Shown here piece after piece: positions 6,119 through 8,327 of a DNA stretch of 8,327 bases (positions within the stretch are counted from its first letter, which is position 1; the number at the start of each line of letters is the position of its first letter). The stretch comes from Spartobacteria bacterium (lineage in GTDB: Bacteria; Verrucomicrobiota; Verrucomicrobiia; Chthoniobacterales; UBA10450): assembly GCA_021324035.1 (NCBI GenBank), contig JAJPJU010000122.1, positions 1 to 8,327 on the forward strand, in the 5' to 3' direction. A program made the translations under genes and the position numbers. The notes below the pieces were generated by a model. It had not been told where the DNA came from. It saw nothing but the letters and a program-made list of their open reading frames with translations, and searched no databases.

Positions 6119-6616
6119 CAACAACTCACGGACTTGATCGATGGTGAGCGGCGGGTTTTTCCGACTAAGCGATTTTTGACTCTTACCCTGCTCCCGAAAG
6201 ACCCGTTCGTCTTCGGCGTAGTTTCGGCCCGAAACCGACAGACCGGCGTCGTAGACGGGGCGAACGTCACGCGCGGATGAACTGGCAATTTGGCGATGGA
6301 TATCGACGTTGCGCACTTCAACGATGGATCGCGATCGCAAATCAGCTTTGTTTGACCGGGAAGAATACTCCCTGGTAGCTGCCGCACGCGTGTCATTAAA
6401 GGTCTTCTGCTTCGGCGCCGACTCGGCCACGAAAGTCGTCGCGGTTTGCTGATGACCGGCGACTTTAGAATCGGCGGTAAACGCTTTGCCCTGGGCGCGG
6501 TTGTGCAGCTCCATGTTGGGACGCAACAAGCGGTCAACCAGTGTCTGTTCCTGTTCCTGCGCAGAGGCGCTCTTTGAAAAAAAGAAAGCAACACCAAACA
6601 AAACCAGCCAGCGCAC
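6104..6616 (-). CDS. Secreted protein of unknown function
   Basis: This is a 170-residue protein that I do not recognise. It begins at a GTG at 6616 with a clear Sec signal peptide: positive MRW, hydrophobic LVLFGVAFFF and the AXA cleavage motif SASA, with cleavage likely before QEQEQ at about residue 20. The mature part is hydrophilic, lacks Cys, and is rich in Arg, Ser, Ala and Gln, so it is likely extended or partly disordered. Its middle (TFNDTRAAATREYSSRSNKA) and C-terminal portion (PPLTIDQVRELLNKNK) look more ordered. No enzyme motif is seen. It lies 53 bases downstream of the SYLF-domain gene and 62 bases upstream of tyrS on the same strand, so it may be co-transcribed with the former. 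An overlapping frame in the same strand is open over most of the length, but only this frame gives a proper signal peptide and cleavage site. Confidence 0.75.
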   Translation of the reverse strand: MRWLVLFGVAFFFSKSASAQEQEQTLVDRLLRPNMELHNRAQGKAFTADSKVAGHQQTATTFVAESAPKQKTFNDTRAAATREYSSRSNKADLRSRSIVEVRNVDIHRQIASSSARDVRPVYDAGLSVSGRNYAEDERVFREQGKSQKSLSRKNPPLTIDQVRELLNKNK

Positions 6617-6669
6617 ACGCGTACGCTGCCAATCAATCGACGCGGTTGTAAAGCTAATTCGCCCTTGGG

Positions 6670-7314
6670 TCAGCGACCGAGCGCCATTCGCAAATTCCCG
6701 GCGCCGGGCGGCGGCTGGATTCGCCCCCGCAAGATCTCCTGAGCCGTAACCGGACGCTCATAATATCGATCGTTCGCGCCTTTGCGGGTGGCGACCACTG
6801 CGCCTTCGAGCGAGACCCCGGCGAACAAACCTTTGCTTCTGCTATAACTGTAAATGGCCGCGGTCGGCGCAACATTCGCTTCCGCCGCCCGTCCGACCGG
6901 GCCTGCGGCCACGCTTGCGTCAGCGCCGAGCGTGACGTTACCGCCGCGCGAAAATGCGCGGACCGCAGCGTCATTATTGAGCACAAAAACAAAATCAGTG
7001 ACCTCACCCCCAAATTGAAGACCCCAGCCGGCACCGCCAGTGCCGATGAACGACGGACCTGACCAGCCGTGCCGGGTTCGCGCGACAACCACGCCTTCGC
7101 CCACTTTTCCGCTAAATATGAAGGCACCCTTCGCCACACTGATGATTGCGAGGCCGCGAGCATGTTTCAAAATTTGAGGAGGCAAACCCTTTTCGGGCAT
7201 GTGCCGGAATTCGCGAACTGTGACGGCCGATCGATCAACGACGCCTTGATCGGTCGCGTTCGCTGTGATTAGTGATAAAGAAAAGACGACAAGGATGAAG
7301 GTTAACTTTTTCAT
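6670..7314 (-). CDS. Secreted SYLF-domain (Ysc84-type) lipid-binding protein
   Basis: This 214-residue protein has a Sec signal peptide (MKKLTFILVVFSLSLITANA, cleavage probably after the ANA near residue 20). The mature part is a SYLF/DUF500 domain from about residue 28 to 200. Supporting stretches are LPPQILKHARGLAIISVAKGAFIFSG, in which the pattern of an early hydrophobic helix followed by ARGLAI is diagnostic. Further on come VGEGVVVARTRHGWSGPSF, IGTGGAGWGLQFGGEVTDFV, LNNDAAVRAF, LGADASVAAGPVGR and the closing SRSKGLFAGVSLEGAVV. Eukaryotic SYLF domains bind phosphoinositides; bacterial versions are periplasmic or outer-membrane associated and of unclear role. The ATG at 7314 has an AAAGGT ribosome-binding site a few bases upstream. 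It is divergent to tadA across 86 bases, and leads the secreted-protein gene. Confidence 0.92.
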   Translation of the reverse strand: MKKLTFILVVFSLSLITANATDQGVVDRSAVTVREFRHMPEKGLPPQILKHARGLAIISVAKGAFIFSGKVGEGVVVARTRHGWSGPSFIGTGGAGWGLQFGGEVTDFVFVLNNDAAVRAFSRGGNVTLGADASVAAGPVGRAAEANVAPTAAIYSYSRSKGLFAGVSLEGAVVATRKGANDRYYERPVTAQEILRGRIQPPPGAGNLRMALGR

Positions 7315-7320
7315 TGGTTC

Positions 7321-7326
7321 ACCTTT
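7321..7326 (-). promoter_or_regulatory. Ribosome-binding site of the SYLF gene
   Basis: On the minus strand AAAGGT followed by GAACCA leads into the ATG at 7314, a good Shine-Dalgarno match at normal spacing. It fixes the start codon, in agreement with the signal peptide. The remainder of the divergent region 7327-7400 must hold promoters for both genes, but I see no convincing -35/-10 pair. Confidence 0.65.
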
Positions 7327-7400
7327 GGTTCGCGGGCCTCTGATTGCGCGGCCGTATTTTTTAGCTGCTATTCGTTCCGGGTTTTCGTTAGGCGACCAAC

Positions 7401-7874
7401 ATGCAACCGGATGAAATTGTTATGCGTGAGGCCCTGCGCCTCGCTGAAAAAGCGCGTGCTGCCGAAGAGGTACCGGTTGGCGCATTGGTGGTCCGAGACG
7501 GCAAAATAATCGCGCGCGGCTACAATCAGGTCGAATTGTTAAAGGATGCGACTGCCCATGCTGAGATGCTGGCCCTGACTGCGGCGGAAGCGGCGGTCGG
7601 AGACTGGCGTCTGACCGATTGCGATCTTTATGTAACCAAAGAGCCGTGTCCGATGTGCGCCGGTGCGATCGTGCACACCCGAATTCGGCGCGTCATCTTT
7701 GGTTGTCCGGACATTCGGGCTGGAGCAGCCGGAACGGTAATGAATTTGGTCGACAACGCCGCGTTGAACCATCGTTGCCAGATCACAAGCGGTGTTTTGC
7801 AAAACGAATGCGCGGCCATTCTTCAGGATTTCTTTCGGAAGAAACGCGGGAAAGATGAATCGCCCGGCGTCTAA
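7401..7874 (+). CDS. tadA: tRNA-specific adenosine deaminase TadA
   Basis: TadA converts adenosine 34 in the anticodon of tRNA-Arg(ACG) to inosine, so that one tRNA reads CGU, CGC and CGA. It is a zinc-dependent dimer of the cytidine/deoxycytidylate deaminase fold. The zinc site is complete: ATAHAEMLAL gives His53 as ligand and Glu55 as proton shuttle, and KEPCPMCAGAIVHTRI gives Cys83 and Cys86. Other TadA marks are the N-terminal MREALRLAEKA helix, EVPVGALVVRDGKIIARGYN, and the VIFGCPDIRAGAAGTVMNLV segment that lines the tRNA pocket, followed by the NHRCQITSGVLQNECAAIL helix. The length of 157 residues is typical. The ATG at 7401 has only a weak AGGCGA upstream. The stop is 4 bases from the 3' end of a convergent tRNA gene. 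Confidence 0.96.
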   Translation: MQPDEIVMREALRLAEKARAAEEVPVGALVVRDGKIIARGYNQVELLKDATAHAEMLALTAAEAAVGDWRLTDCDLYVTKEPCPMCAGAIVHTRIRRVIFGCPDIRAGAAGTVMNLVDNAALNHRCQITSGVLQNECAAILQDFFRKKRGKDESPGV

Positions 7875-7878
7875 AAAG

Positions 7879-7949
7879 CTGCCTCGCTAGGACTCGAACC
7901 TAGACAAAGAGATCCAGAATCTCTGGTGCTACCATTACACTACGAGGCA
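7879..7949 (-). tRNA. tRNA-Gln (anticodon CUG)
   Basis: Read on the minus strand, the 71 bases fold into a full cloverleaf. The acceptor stem TGCCTCG/CGAGGCA has 7 pairs and the D arm is GTGT-AATGGTA-GCAC. The anticodon stem AGAGA/TCTCT holds the loop TTCTGGA with anticodon CTG at 7915-7917. The variable loop has four bases, and the T arm is CTAGG-TTCGAGT-CCTAG. The discriminator base is G. A weak U1-A72 pair and G73 are known glutamine identity elements, in agreement with the CUG anticodon. No CCA is encoded after the discriminator (the next bases are CTTTT), so CCA must be added by nucleotidyltransferase; the T-run could help termination. This tRNA reads CAG codons. Confidence 0.95.
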
Positions 7950-8025
7950 AAGGAGTCGGAAATCTAGAGCCAGATTGGACGCCTGCAAGCAGCTCAATCC
8001 ACCTCTCCAAAGTCGCACTTTCGCC

Positions 8026-8056
8026 AAATCCGAAATCGGAATCTCGAAATCCGAAA
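8026..8056. repeat. AAATCCGAAA direct repeat between tRNA and hydrolase gene
   Basis: AAATCCGAAA occurs at 8026-8035 and 8047-8056, with TCGGAATCTCG between them that includes a partial reverse complement (TCCGA and TCGGA two bases apart). The element lies 17 bases past the stop of the hydrolase gene at the right edge, in the 123-base gap to the tRNA. It resembles dispersed GAAATCCGAA-type repeats of some environmental bacterial genomes, as I recall; nothing else is seen in this gap. Confidence 0.55.
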
Positions 8057-8072
8057 CACTCAGGTTCGAACT

Positions 8073-8327
8073 TCAGATCGTTATTTCGGCGCCTTCGCGC
8101 GCACCTTCTACTTCGAGCTTTTTGCCTGTGTTGGACGCCAATTCACGCGCCATTTCTACCATCTTGTCGATCGCCTGATCATCGTGTCTCGGATCGTGAT
8201 GAAACAGAATGAGCCGTCTGACTCCGGCGTCGACAGCCAAATTGATCCCTGCCGAGAGCGAACCGTGGCCCCAGCCGACATGGGTTTGATATTCGTCATC
8301 GGTGTATTGAGCATCCAGGATCAGGAC
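8073..8327 (-). CDS. Metallo-beta-lactamase-fold hydrolase (C-terminal part)
   Basis: The last 84 residues of a protein are encoded here and the gene continues beyond the right edge. The visible part starts VLILDAQYTDDEYQTHVGWG and goes on HGSLSAGINLAVDAGVRRLI and LFHHDPRHDDQAIDKMVEMA. This pattern is typical of MBL-fold metal-dependent hydrolases: the Asp of LDAQYTD is the metal-bridging acid, GWGHGS is a family motif, and the His in LFHHDP is the last metal ligand. The closest named relatives are phosphoribosyl cyclic phosphodiesterase-like and RNase Z-like proteins, but the substrate cannot be assigned without the N-terminal HxHxDH motif, which is outside the window. The final residues EVEGAREGAEITI form the closing strand. 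The stop is TGA at 8073-8075. Confidence 0.88.
   Translation of the reverse strand, partial: VLILDAQYTDDEYQTHVGWGHGSLSAGINLAVDAGVRRLILFHHDPRHDDQAIDKMVEMARELASNTGKKLEVEGAREGAEITI

Noticed and set aside
6118..6636. Second open frame on the minus strand overlapping the secreted-protein gene
   Set aside because: Its product is an Arg/Pro/Ser-rich stretch without a coherent domain, while the other frame has a clean signal peptide with an ASA cleavage site.

Overview
The window reads as a stretch of ordinary chromosome from a free-living, moderately GC-rich bacterium. Gene content and protein style (bacterial Ku, split PurS/PurQ, a SYLF-domain secreted protein, tRNA-Gln with no encoded CCA, short dispersed repeats between genes) suggest a soil Verrucomicrobiota, possibly Chthoniobacterales. 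That placement is inference from pattern memory, not a measured result. No phage, transposase, CRISPR array or toxin-antitoxin module is visible.

Layout. 1-820 (+): Ku, the double-strand-break end-binding protein of bacterial non-homologous end joining, cut by the left window edge. 821-2817 (-): two tandem EamA/DMT-type 10-helix transporters, tail to tail with ku. 2818-2958: a short intergenic region with an inverted ACAGGATT-type repeat. 2959-4117 (+): a compact operon of purS, a small Pmp3/YqaE-type membrane protein and purQ. PurS and PurQ are two of the three subunits of formylglycinamidine ribonucleotide synthase; purL is not in the window. 4118-4340: a 223-base intergenic region with an inverted repeat and a good sigma-54-like -24/-12 element just ahead of the next gene. 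4341-4820 (+): a small soluble protein resembling the SRPBCC (START-like) fold. 4841-4873: a strong hairpin serving as a two-way terminator. 4872-7314 (-): tyrS, an unrecognised secreted protein and a secreted SYLF-domain protein, transcribed in the order SYLF, secreted protein, tyrS. 7401-7874 (+): tadA, the tRNA adenosine deaminase. 7879-7949 (-): tRNA-Gln(CUG). 8073-8327 (-): the C-terminal part of a metallo-beta-lactamase-fold hydrolase, cut by the right edge.

How the genes work together. Translation is served by tyrS, tadA and tRNA-Gln, which are neighbours but not one operon. Purine synthesis is served by purS and purQ. The remaining genes look like independent housekeeping or accessory genes. 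I did not find a convincing undescribed multi-gene system. The points most worth a second look are the sigma-54-like control region of the SRPBCC-like gene, the membrane protein lodged between purS and purQ, the unassigned secreted protein beside the SYLF gene, and the interspersed repeats.
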